Shown: positions 1 through 5,800 of the stretch, piece after piece
Layout of the letters: each line of letters begins with the position of its first letter
Numbering within the stretch: the first letter of the stretch is position 1
Source: CAZDGK01 sp964505035
GTDB lineage: Bacteria; Patescibacteriota; Saccharimonadia; UBA4664
Length of the DNA stretch: 14,061 nt
Direction: 5' to 3'
Assembly: GCA_964505035.1 (NCBI GenBank)
Contig: CAZDGK010000032.1
Span: forward strand, 1-14,061
Position numbers and translations under genes: made by a program
Notes under the pieces: model-generated
The model's database searches: none
The model's input: the letters and a program-made list of their open reading frames with translations, nothing else
Told to the model about the DNA's origin: nothing

Positions 1-814
<814 letters not shown>

Positions 815-820
815 AAAAAT

Positions 821-826
821 CTCCTT
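821..826 (-). promoter_or_regulatory. dnaK Shine-Dalgarno (AAGGAG)
   Basis: Reverse complement of ctcctt, 6 nt before the dnaK ATG. It fixes the start codon and contrasts with hrcA, which has no such site. Confidence 0.85.
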
Positions 827-848
827 AGAAGTGGCGAATGACTCTATA

Positions 849-875
849 TTAGCACTCGCCTGTGGTGATTGCTAA
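849..875 (-). promoter_or_regulatory. Second CIRCE operator O2 of dnaK (one mismatch)
   Basis: TTAGCACTC (849-857), 9 nt, then GATTGCTAA (867-875), one base away from GAGTGCTAA. The 9-9-9 geometry is intact. It lies just downstream of the predicted transcription start, so the promoter is bracketed by two HrcA sites 21 bp apart. Confidence 0.9.
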
Positions 876-885
876 TGTTGGTTTC

Positions 886-914
886 ATAGTAAGAAATTAG
901 CACTCTCGCGTCAA
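886..914 (-). promoter_or_regulatory. dnaK promoter, sigma70-type, -35 inside CIRCE
   Basis: On the minus strand, TTGACG (909-914), a 17-nt spacer and TACTAT (886-891). The -35 occupies the first six bases of the 9-nt loop of the upstream CIRCE operator, so bound HrcA should directly occlude RNA polymerase. The expected start is near 879, just before the second CIRCE copy. Confidence 0.85.
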
Positions 915-923
915 GAGTGCTAA
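897..923 (-). promoter_or_regulatory. CIRCE operator O1 of dnaK (perfect)
   Basis: Arms TTAGCACTC (897-905) and GAGTGCTAA (915-923) are a perfect 9-bp inverted repeat separated by 9 nt, which is exactly the canonical CIRCE element bound by HrcA. It overlaps the dnaK -35. Confidence 0.97.
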
Positions 924-937
924 TGAATGGACTGGTG

Positions 938-1504
938 TCAGATTGACCTCGCTGCGAGAACGGGCGGCGGTAAGCCAGCTCGGACGCGAAACACGCAATT
1001 GCGCAGATCAATGGGCCAGATGAGCAAACCATCGGCGGCCGGATCAGTCCGGACGGGTAGTTGACCCTCATTGATCCATCGCTGGAGCGTAAAGAGGTTA
1101 ATACCAGCGCCGTCAGCCAGGCCATCGAGTCCGAACATCCTCCCCTGAAGGGCCGGGATATCCCTGATGTAATCGAGCTCGTGCTCGGCATAGCGATGGA
1201 TCTGGCGCTTGTCTCCAAGCGCGACTGGCAGATGGATAGCTAGCTCTAGGCCCTGGAGCGTCCAGCGCCTTAGAGTCCCGTCGTCGACACCAAGACGGCG
1301 GGCAGCAGTTCCGGGATGCAATAGCCTGAATGGGCGGGACTGCAGCCGTTCTGGCAAAAGCCCCAAGACTCTGTCTCTGGGGAAAAGCCGGGGCTTCCGA
1401 TGGGCCGGCACGAGCAGATCGTGCTTGACCCAGCGGCAGATGATAGTCCGGCTCACACTCAGCAGCTCCTGGACATCGGCGCTGGTCATCATTGGTTGGT
1501 GCAT
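938..1504 (-). CDS. Predicted DNA-binding protein with three MerR/excisionase-like helix-turn-helix motifs
   Basis: A 188-residue protein that reads as three successive small HTH units of the MerR/excisionase type. Unit 1 (about 6-50) has ADVQELLSVSRTIICRWVK; unit 2 (about 64-112) has TAARRLGVDDGTLRRW; unit 3 (about 124-172) has GLADGAGINLFTLQRW. Each shows the pattern of a first helix, a turn, then a recognition helix ending in RW or QRW, followed by basic or beta-wing-like sequence. No recombinase, membrane or effector domain is visible. The ATG at 1502-1504 has an AAGGG Shine-Dalgarno at spacing 7. The gene has its own promoter (1539-1566). No terminator separates its TGA from the dnaK promoter, so read-through into dnaK is possible. 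It may be a transcription factor or architectural protein; targets unknown. The HTH assignment is from pattern reading. Confidence 0.8.
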   Translation of the reverse strand: MHQPMMTSADVQELLSVSRTIICRWVKHDLLVPAHRKPRLFPRDRVLGLLPERLQSRPFRLLHPGTAARRLGVDDGTLRRWTLQGLELAIHLPVALGDKRQIHRYAEHELDYIRDIPALQGRMFGLDGLADGAGINLFTLQRWINEGQLPVRTDPAADGLLIWPIDLRNCVFRVRAGLPPPVLAARSI

Positions 1505-1538
1505 GCTTAGTCCCTTCTAGACGACTGAACACGCGACA

Positions 1539-1566
1539 AGTATGGCATATAACTGGGTAACTGCAA
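1539..1566 (-). promoter_or_regulatory. Promoter of the triple-HTH gene
   Basis: Minus strand TTGCAG (1561-1566), 16-nt spacer, CATACT (1539-1544) preceded by TGC, an extended -10. It begins only 12 nt beyond the terminator hairpin of the upstream lipoprotein gene. Confidence 0.6.
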
Positions 1567-1578
1567 TTCTTGTATTAA

Positions 1579-1599
1579 GACCGCCCTGGTTGGGCGGTC
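1579..1599 (-). terminator. Terminator after lipoprotein gene A
   Basis: GACCGCCC / GGGCGGTC forms an 8-bp stem with a 5-nt loop, 15 nt after the TAG of the lipoprotein gene. It is followed on the minus strand by TTAAT, a weak U-tract. Confidence 0.65.
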
Positions 1600-1614
1600 C
1601 GAGGACGGTGCTAG

Positions 1615-2163
1615 CTAGAGCACCGTTGAGTAGATGCAGCGCACAAGCTGGTCACCACGCACCGTAGTGTCGGCGACGATGGAAGCTACGTGGATGTCGA
1701 GGTTGAAGTCCCGGATATAGCACCGGAGACTGGCCTCGCGCCGGGCGGGGTCGCCATCGCGGCCGCCGAGTGTGGCGGTGAAGACGATGTGAAGACCCTG
1801 ACCTGGTGAGTAGCAGACCTTGGCTACGGCGATTGGCGTATACGCCAGACCCACGCCGTCTTCGTCGAACCCGGGAGCTTGGTCATAGTAGGTCTCATGG
1901 CCGTCGCGGTCGGTGATGACCACGGCGGTATGGATCTCCTTGCCGGCCGGGAACTTCGTTGTCTCCAGGTGCAGCTCGATGATGAGCGGCGCGTTTGGGG
2001 GACAGGGCGGCGGTATGGCATTGCCGGTGGGGATGGCGCCGGGCGGCAGATTGGGGATCTGCGGCGGCTGACTTGCTGGTGGCAAGCAAGCCGCGAGCGC
2101 CAGGAACAGCAGCACTCCGGCCAGGCCAGTCTTGAGCCTTGCACGGATCCTGGAAGACGACAA
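1615..2163 (-). CDS. Predicted lipoprotein A, paralog of the next gene (TTG start)
   Basis: Unrecognised exported lipoprotein, 182 aa from the TTG at 2161-2163. It has a basic N-terminus, a hydrophobic segment and a canonical lipobox LAAC with Cys at residue 26. A Pro-rich linker (about 27-50) and a globular beta-like domain with four further cysteines follow. An in-frame ATG lies two codons upstream (2167-2169) but directly abuts the AAGGAG Shine-Dalgarno (2170-2175), leaving no spacing. The TTG has spacing 6 and puts the lipobox Cys at residue 26, as in the neighbour. The C-terminal regions of the two proteins share the pattern Cys-x-I-(K/R)-D, then Cys-x-Tyr near the end, and an H-E...PG motif mid-domain, so they are probable tandem duplicates. 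Likely anchored on the outer face of the membrane; function unknown. Confidence 0.8.
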   Translation of the reverse strand: MSSSRIRARLKTGLAGVLLFLALAACLPPASQPPQIPNLPPGAIPTGNAIPPPCPPNAPLIIELHLETTKFPAGKEIHTAVVITDRDGHETYYDQAPGFDEDGVGLAYTPIAVAKVCYSPGQGLHIVFTATLGGRDGDPARREASLRCYIRDFNLDIHVASIVADTTVRGDQLVRCIYSTVL

Positions 2164-2186
2164 TGTCATCTCCTTTCAGGGGGTTG

Positions 2187-2205
2187 GACGGGAGGAGGTC
2201 CCGTC
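2187..2205 (-). promoter_or_regulatory. 5'-leader hairpin of lipoprotein gene A
   Basis: GACGGGA and TCCCGTC form a 7-bp stem with a 5-nt loop. It begins about 5 nt after the predicted transcription start and ends 11 nt before the Shine-Dalgarno. An equivalent hairpin is present in the paralog leader (2893-2911). Confidence 0.6.
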
Positions 2206-2216
2206 GACCGTTCTAT

Positions 2217-2245
2217 ATTATAGCAGAAAAACCGCTCTGTGCCAA
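2217..2245 (-). promoter_or_regulatory. Promoter of lipoprotein gene A, nested in the previous terminator
   Basis: Minus strand TTGGCA (2240-2245), 17-nt spacer, TATAAT (2217-2222) preceded by TGC (extended -10). The -35 consists of loop and stem bases of the terminator hairpin 2230-2262. Confidence 0.85.
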
Positions 2246-2262
2246 GTGTGCACAGAGCGGTT
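2227..2262 (-). terminator. Intrinsic terminator of lipoprotein gene B
   Basis: A perfect 13-bp stem (2230-2242 with 2250-2262; AACCGCTCTGTGC arm) with a 7-nt loop, ending in five T on the minus strand (2231-2227). It lies 10 nt after the TAG at 2273-2275. The downstream promoter overlaps it. Confidence 0.9.
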
Positions 2263-2272
2263 CCTTGAGCTA

Positions 2273-2866
2273 CTACGGCAGGCCTACCGCGTAATGGCAG
2301 AAGACCGATCGAGTATCGCCGGTGGCACCGTCGCGGTAAACCTCCCGGCCCAGCGTGTCCTTGATGACGCAGAAGATGACGTCGGGACTGCGCCGGGGAT
2401 CGGAAGCCCGAATGGAGATGTCGATCAGGGTCGGCGTGGGCGGATCGCCCGTGACCGTGGGCCAGTGAATCGACATGCACCAAGGCCTGTCCTGAGGTAC
2501 GACCACCGGCGCGGCCACGGGCAGGTCGGCGAGACCGGGTGGCTCGTACGGGCGCACCTCGTGCGGCACGCTGGCGTCGACGTGGACGGTAACGGAGGCG
2601 GAGGTGATGTTGCCACCCACCTCCAGGGTTGCCCAGTCGTAGCCAGGCTCGACCGGGCCCACACAGTTGCGCAGGGCGGGGTCGGCCGGGATAGCCGGCG
2701 GCGTGGCCCCGATCGGGACCCCGGCCGCGGCGGGTGTTGGGCTGGGCGGCGGCGTGTTGGTGGCGCCGGCGTGAGCATTGCCGGGATTACACCCACCGGA
2801 CGCACCGGCGGTTGAGAGAGCTACGGCCACGGCCAAAACGACCGTGACCCAGAGACGAGGCCGCAA
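2273..2866 (-). CDS. Predicted lipoprotein B, paralog of the preceding gene (TTG start)
   Basis: Unrecognised exported protein, 197 aa, starting with TTG (2864-2866) behind AAGGAG (2874-2879, spacing 7). Residues 1-25 look like a signal peptide, ending in SGGC with Cys26. This is a non-canonical lipobox because position -3 is Ser rather than Leu, so lipidation is less certain than for the paralog. A Pro/Thr/Ala-rich linker (about 27-62) leads to a domain with four Cys (RNC, PWC, IFC, VFC) spaced like those of lipoprotein A, compatible with two disulfides. It is followed by a strong terminator and preceded by its own promoter immediately after grpE. The conserved Cys pattern, Cys26 position and near-identical leader architecture indicate a tandem duplication. 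Function unknown. Confidence 0.8.
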   Translation of the reverse strand: MRPRLWVTVVLAVAVALSTAGASGGCNPGNAHAGATNTPPPSPTPAAAGVPIGATPPAIPADPALRNCVGPVEPGYDWATLEVGGNITSASVTVHVDASVPHEVRPYEPPGLADLPVAAPVVVPQDRPWCMSIHWPTVTGDPPTPTLIDISIRASDPRRSPDVIFCVIKDTLGREVYRDGATGDTRSVFCHYAVGLP

Positions 2867-2892
2867 GGTCCGTCTCCTTTCTGGATTGTTGG

Positions 2893-2911
2893 GGCGGGAC
2901 GGGTTCCCGCC
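2893..2911 (-). promoter_or_regulatory. 5'-leader hairpin of lipoprotein gene B
   Basis: GGCGGGA and TCCCGCC pair over 7 bp around a 5-nt loop, about 5 nt from the predicted transcription start. Same stem length, loop length and position as in the paralog leader, with differing bases that keep the pairing. Confidence 0.6.
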
Positions 2912-2922
2912 GACCGCGCTAC

Positions 2923-2951
2923 ATTATAGCACTTCTGGGCAACTATTTCAA
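2923..2951 (-). promoter_or_regulatory. Promoter of lipoprotein gene B
   Basis: Minus strand TTGAAA (2946-2951), 17-nt spacer, TATAAT (2923-2928) preceded by TGC. It starts 19 nt after the grpE stop, and no terminator is visible between them. Confidence 0.85.
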
Positions 2952-2970
2952 TCATTGCCTGAGGGTGATT

Positions 2971-3420
2971 TTACGAGAGACGGCCAACCCGGACCATGGC
3001 GGGGCGCAGGATGGTCGTGCCCATGGCATAGCCGGGCTGGAGCTCGGCGGTGACCGTGTCGCCTTCCCCGTCCTGGGCGACGGCCTCGTGGCGATGCGGG
3101 TCAAACGGCTGGCCGACTGACTCAAAGCGCTCGATGCCGAGGCTGGCCAGCGTCTGGTCGAACTGGGCGCGGATGGCATCGACGCTGGCCGCCCAGGCCG
3201 GGTCGACGCTGGCTGGGCGATGGGCCAGCTCGTGGTCGAAGCTGTCGCGCACGGCCAGGAATTCGCGGGCAATGCGGGCCTTGGCGAAGTCGAGTAGCTC
3301 GGCCTTCTCGTCGTCGGCGCGGCGCTTGTAGTTGATGAATTCGGCCTGGACGCGCTGCAGATCGGCGGTGAGTTCGTCGACTCTAGCTGACTGATCTGGG
3401 GCGTGGTCTTTTTTGGACAT
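2971..3420 (-). CDS. grpE: Nucleotide exchange factor GrpE
   Basis: Cytoplasmic dimeric co-chaperone that releases ADP from DnaK. The 149 residues show the family layout. An N-terminal helical coiled coil contains the signature LQRVQAEFINYKRRADDEK (about 21-39), followed by ARIAREFLAVRDSFDHEL. The C-terminal beta domain contains FESVGQPFDPHRHEAVAQ and ends with the beta segment RPAMVRVGRL. It is shorter than typical GrpE (about 180-200 aa), mainly because the acidic N-terminal tail is missing. The ATG overlaps the hrcA stop as TAATG, and an AGAGGAGG Shine-Dalgarno (3431-3438) lies inside hrcA, so translation is coupled. Expression should follow the CIRCE-controlled hrcA promoter. Its partner dnaK is not adjacent but lies after three accessory genes. 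Confidence 0.97.
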   Translation of the reverse strand: MSKKDHAPDQSARVDELTADLQRVQAEFINYKRRADDEKAELLDFAKARIAREFLAVRDSFDHELAHRPASVDPAWAASVDAIRAQFDQTLASLGIERFESVGQPFDPHRHEAVAQDGEGDTVTAELQPGYAMGTTILRPAMVRVGRLS

Positions 3421-4115
3421 TAGCGAAGGGCCTCCTCTAAGAGCCGGCCGGTATACTGGACCAGGCCGATGACTGAGCCGTATTGCTGGCGGGTGGGACC
3501 GAGTACGCCGATGTAGCTGCGATCGGAGTACGGCGACTCGAAGCGACTAATGATGAGCGTGGCGCCGGAGGTGCGGCCGATGGGATTTTCGTGGCCAATG
3601 TAGACGCTGATAGGGTCATTGGGCGCAGCTTCCTGGAGCCATTCCTCGAGACTGTCCATGAGGCGGGCGACTTCGTAGGCCTGCTCGCCACCATAGAACT
3701 CAGGGTGCTGAAAGAGACCGGCCATGCCAGAGAGATAGAGGTTTTGGCCAATGGTGCCGAGGCCAAGATTGTGCGTGACGTGAGCCAGACTCTCGACGGC
3801 GTTTTTGATGGCCCGCTCGGCCACACCGGCGCCCCGGACACGGCGCTCGAGGGCGCGCTCGGTGCGGCCGTCGGCGCGAGCCTCATCGGACAGGGCATTG
3901 ACGTAGGCACGGTAGCCCTTGTCGGTGGGAATGCGGCCGGCCGAGATGTGCGGCTGCATAATGAAGCCCTGGCGCTCGAGCTCGGCCATCTCGGCCCGGA
4001 CGGTGGCGCTGGAGGCGGCGAACTGCTCGCACAGCGCGGCCGACCCGACCGGCTCGGCGGTGTGAGCGTAGGTCTCGACGACGGCTTGAAGGATTTGCTG
4101 TTGGCGCGGGGTCAT
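3420..4115 (-). CDS. hrcA: Heat-inducible transcription repressor HrcA, short form
   Basis: Repressor that binds CIRCE and controls chaperone genes. The N-terminal winged helix is clear (MTPRQQQILQAVVETYAHT, then EPVGSAALCEQF, SATVRAEMAELERQGFI, and PHISAGRIPTDKGYRAYV up to about residue 72). The C-terminal part carries HENPIGRTSGATLIISRF, SYIGVLGPTRQQYGSVIGLV and YTGRLLEEAL, typical of HrcA. At 231 aa it is about 100 residues shorter than classical HrcA, with the central dimerisation or inserted domain reduced. There is no Shine-Dalgarno; the ATG lies 6 nt from a -10 box, so the mRNA is probably leaderless. Its promoter holds a CIRCE copy, implying autorepression. The last base of its TAA is the first base of grpE. 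Confidence 0.96.
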   Translation of the reverse strand: MTPRQQQILQAVVETYAHTAEPVGSAALCEQFAASSATVRAEMAELERQGFIMQPHISAGRIPTDKGYRAYVNALSDEARADGRTERALERRVRGAGVAERAIKNAVESLAHVTHNLGLGTIGQNLYLSGMAGLFQHPEFYGGEQAYEVARLMDSLEEWLQEAAPNDPISVYIGHENPIGRTSGATLIISRFESPYSDRSYIGVLGPTRQQYGSVIGLVQYTGRLLEEALR

Positions 4116-4121
4116 GGGCTA

Positions 4122-4150
4122 AGTGTAGCTGTTTGGCACTCAAATCTCAA
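4122..4150 (-). promoter_or_regulatory. hrcA-grpE promoter (leaderless type)
   Basis: Minus strand TTGAGA (4145-4150), 17-nt spacer, TACACT (4122-4127). Only 6 nt separate the -10 from the hrcA ATG, so the transcript should begin at or next to the A of ATG. As in dnaK, the -35 is the first six bases of the CIRCE loop. Confidence 0.8.
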
Positions 4151-4159
4151 GAGTGCCAA
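4133..4159 (-). promoter_or_regulatory. CIRCE operator of hrcA-grpE (symmetrical variant)
   Basis: TTGGCACTC (4133-4141), 9 nt, GAGTGCCAA (4151-4159): perfect 9-9-9 symmetry. It differs from the dnaK copy by the same A-to-G change at position 3 of each arm. Most of it lies inside the last codons of the padR-like gene. Confidence 0.95.
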
Positions 4160-4502
4160 CTGAGCGACTGGCCTGACGGCCCTTGAGCGCCCAATAACCG
4201 GCATTGGCGGCCAATTGATAATGGCCGGCTTCGCGGGCCACGATTTGGTGACCCGCCCGCACCAGCGAATAGCGGACTGGACGGCCGGGCTGGTCATCGT
4301 CGAGCGGCTTGATGAGGCGGCGGCGCTGTAACCGCCGCAAAATGTGCCACATGGAGCTGGGGCGGATGATGATGACGCCACCAGAGTCGACGCCGACCTG
4401 CTGACAGATTGAATAGGCGTTGAGAGGGCGCACTACCAAGGCTACTAGCGTGAAGTAGACCTGAGGCGTTTCGTAGCCGATCGTGAGCTTGGAGTAGTGC
4501 AT
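4140..4502 (-). CDS. PadR-like winged-helix transcriptional regulator
   Basis: Probable small cytoplasmic repressor, 120 aa. The core resembles PadR-family winged helices: a first helix in VYFTLVALVVRPLNAYSICQ, a recognition region SSMWHILRRLQRRRLIKP and a wing RPVRYSLVRAGHQIVA. The C-terminal helix used for dimerisation in PadR is short. The ATG at 4500-4502 is chosen because the conserved part begins there and a promoter places the start 6 nt beyond a -10 (leaderless type). The frame is open upstream to 4595, but that stretch lacks signals. The 3' end overlaps the hrcA CIRCE, with the TGA at 4140-4142. No effector or target can be inferred; family assignment is by pattern. Confidence 0.75.
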   Translation of the reverse strand: MHYSKLTIGYETPQVYFTLVALVVRPLNAYSICQQVGVDSGGVIIIRPSSMWHILRRLQRRRLIKPLDDDQPGRPVRYSLVRAGHQIVAREAGHYQLAANAGYWALKGRQASRSVGTLEI

Positions 4503-4508
4503 GAGGGC

Positions 4509-4537
4509 AGCATAGCGTACTTGGGAGATGCGAACAA
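4509..4537 (-). promoter_or_regulatory. Promoter of the PadR-like gene (leaderless type)
   Basis: Minus strand TTGTTC (4532-4537), 17-nt spacer, TATGCT (4509-4514), then 6 nt to the ATG. No Shine-Dalgarno is possible in such a short leader. Confidence 0.65.
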
Positions 4538-4694
4538 TACCCGAACAGAGATGCAGCCCCATGGGCCGCCGGCGATGGATGCTCCCGCCCAGCACTGCAG
4601 TTGCTCAAAGCGACCCGAACACGCGGGAGGGCACTACTCGCTATGGGCGACTAATGACAGAAGAGAGTAGGCGGAAGGGCTGCTGGCCCGGTAC

Positions 4695-5363
4695 TTACTT
4701 GAGGGCTTTGAGGCCGTCAATAACGGTCTTGGCATCGTCGTGCGCGGCCTTGTAGTCGGTGCGGGCATCGGCGTAATTCTCGCGGTACTGCAGGAGCACG
4801 GCATGGTCGGAATTGTAGTCGGTAGGCTGAAGCGCTAGAACCTTGTCGGCGACACCGGCATAGACGGCCGCGGCGGCATCAAGCTTGGCCTTCATGTCGT
4901 CGAGAGCGGTCTGAAGCGCGGCGACGTCATGACCGGCCGACTTGGCGTCGGCGACCTTGGTCTGAAGCTTGTCATGGAGCTCGACAAACTTGCGGCCGAT
5001 GCCGTCAAAACGGTCGCTCAGGTTGATGAGGCGGACTTTGGGCAGCATCAGGGCGTAGACACGGTACTCGGTGACGATGCTCTGAACATCGGTGCGGGCG
5101 GTAGAGAGCTTGGTGTCGGCGGCCAGCTTGGTCTTGAGGGCAGTGAGGCTGGTGATTTCGGCCTGGATCTGGTCGGTGAGGGTTTTGGCGCCGATGGTGA
5201 TGGTGAGGACCGAATTGAGGGCCGTGAGACGGCGGTCGATTTCGGCGGCACCCTTGGTCTTGAGGTTATTGAGGGCGACGGTGGTGGTGCTGGCCGCCAC
5301 TTGCGACAGCGGGGCGGCAGCGATGGTCAGGCCAAGTGCCAGTGCGGTGAGGAGACGTTTCAT
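4695..5363 (-). CDS. Secreted alpha-helical (coiled-coil-like) protein of unknown function
   Basis: A 222-residue protein with a classical signal peptide (MKRLLTALALGLTIAAAPLS, likely cut after about residue 24). The rest is almost entirely helical: long Ala/Leu/Lys/Asp-rich stretches such as LQTALDDMKAKLDAAAAVY and repeated heptad-like spacing. No Cys, catalytic motif or transmembrane segment is visible in the mature part. The ATG (5361-5363) overlaps the stop of the upstream gene as ATGA, with GGGAG 10 nt upstream inside that gene, so the two are translationally coupled. The upstream partner is a single-pass membrane protein with a helical extracytoplasmic tail, so the two may interact at the cell surface. 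No terminator with a good U-tract is visible downstream. Confidence 0.75.
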   Translation of the reverse strand: MKRLLTALALGLTIAAAPLSQVAASTTTVALNNLKTKGAAEIDRRLTALNSVLTITIGAKTLTDQIQAEITSLTALKTKLAADTKLSTARTDVQSIVTEYRVYALMLPKVRLINLSDRFDGIGRKFVELHDKLQTKVADAKSAGHDVAALQTALDDMKAKLDAAAAVYAGVADKVLALQPTDYNSDHAVLLQYRENYADARTDYKAAHDDAKTVIDGLKALK

Positions 5364-5773
5364 TCGCTCAAGTCTCCCTGCTGGTCGCTGAGGTTGGCGC
5401 CCAGGTCGGTCATGGTGGAATCGGCGCCGCTGAGGTCGGAATTGACGGAATCAAGGTCGGACTGGACATCAGCAGTCGAGATGGTGCTCGACTTGGGGGC
5501 GTTGGAGGCAGCCGGCTGACTGGCGGCCGGCCGCATCACAAAGTACCAGTAGGCGCCTGCTCCGATGCCGGCTAGCACCAAGATGACGAGTAGCGCCAGG
5601 CCCAGTTGGCGGCCCAGCGGCGGCTTGGCGGGCATGGAGTCGGTGGATACGGGCATGCCGGCTACCGGGTGGATGGCTGGCATTGCCGGAGTGCCCGGGG
5701 TGGCTGGCGGCATATCGGTGGGCGCGGCTGGCGGGGCGGCGATAGGCGGTGGCGTGGGGGTGGGTTCGTCCAT
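5360..5773 (-). CDS. Pro-rich single-pass membrane protein of unknown function
   Basis: A 137-residue protein with three parts. Residues 1-52 are very rich in Pro, Ala and Thr and probably unstructured, predicted cytoplasmic. One transmembrane helix follows (about 55-78, LGLALLVILVLAGIGAGAYW). The tail is short and extracytoplasmic, with a helical Ser/Asp/Leu pattern (STADVQSDLDSVNSDL and onward). The ATG at 5771-5773 lies 6 nt after TATAAA and has no Shine-Dalgarno, which suggests a leaderless mRNA. The gene overlaps the secreted helical protein by ATGA, forming a two-gene unit. No family is recognised. Pro-rich tails of this sort are common in actinobacterial and CPR membrane proteins, which is weak evidence for function. 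Confidence 0.75.
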   Translation of the reverse strand: MDEPTPTPPPIAAPPAAPTDMPPATPGTPAMPAIHPVAGMPVSTDSMPAKPPLGRQLGLALLVILVLAGIGAGAYWYFVMRPAASQPAASNAPKSSTISTADVQSDLDSVNSDLSGADSTMTDLGANLSDQQGDLSE

Positions 5774-5779
5774 AACTTA

Positions 5780-5788
5780 TTTATACCA
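5780..5788 (-). promoter_or_regulatory. Extended -10 promoter of the Pro-rich/secreted helical gene pair
   Basis: Minus strand TGG-TATAAA with no good -35; 6 nt then the ATG (leaderless type). It lies between the stop of the cupredoxin-like gene and this start. Confidence 0.6.
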
Positions 5789-5800
5789 TACTGCTCATGC

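Noticed and set aside
2132..2815. Long plus-strand frame across both lipoprotein genes
   Set aside because: Arg/Gly-rich shadow; the minus-strand frames have promoters, ribosome sites and signal peptides.
4528..4694. Possible gene or small RNA between the padR-like gene and the secreted helical protein
   Set aside because: A 7-bp CTCCCGC/GCGGGAG repeat and an ACTGCAGT palindrome are present, but no promoter, T-run or convincing frame; nothing supportable.
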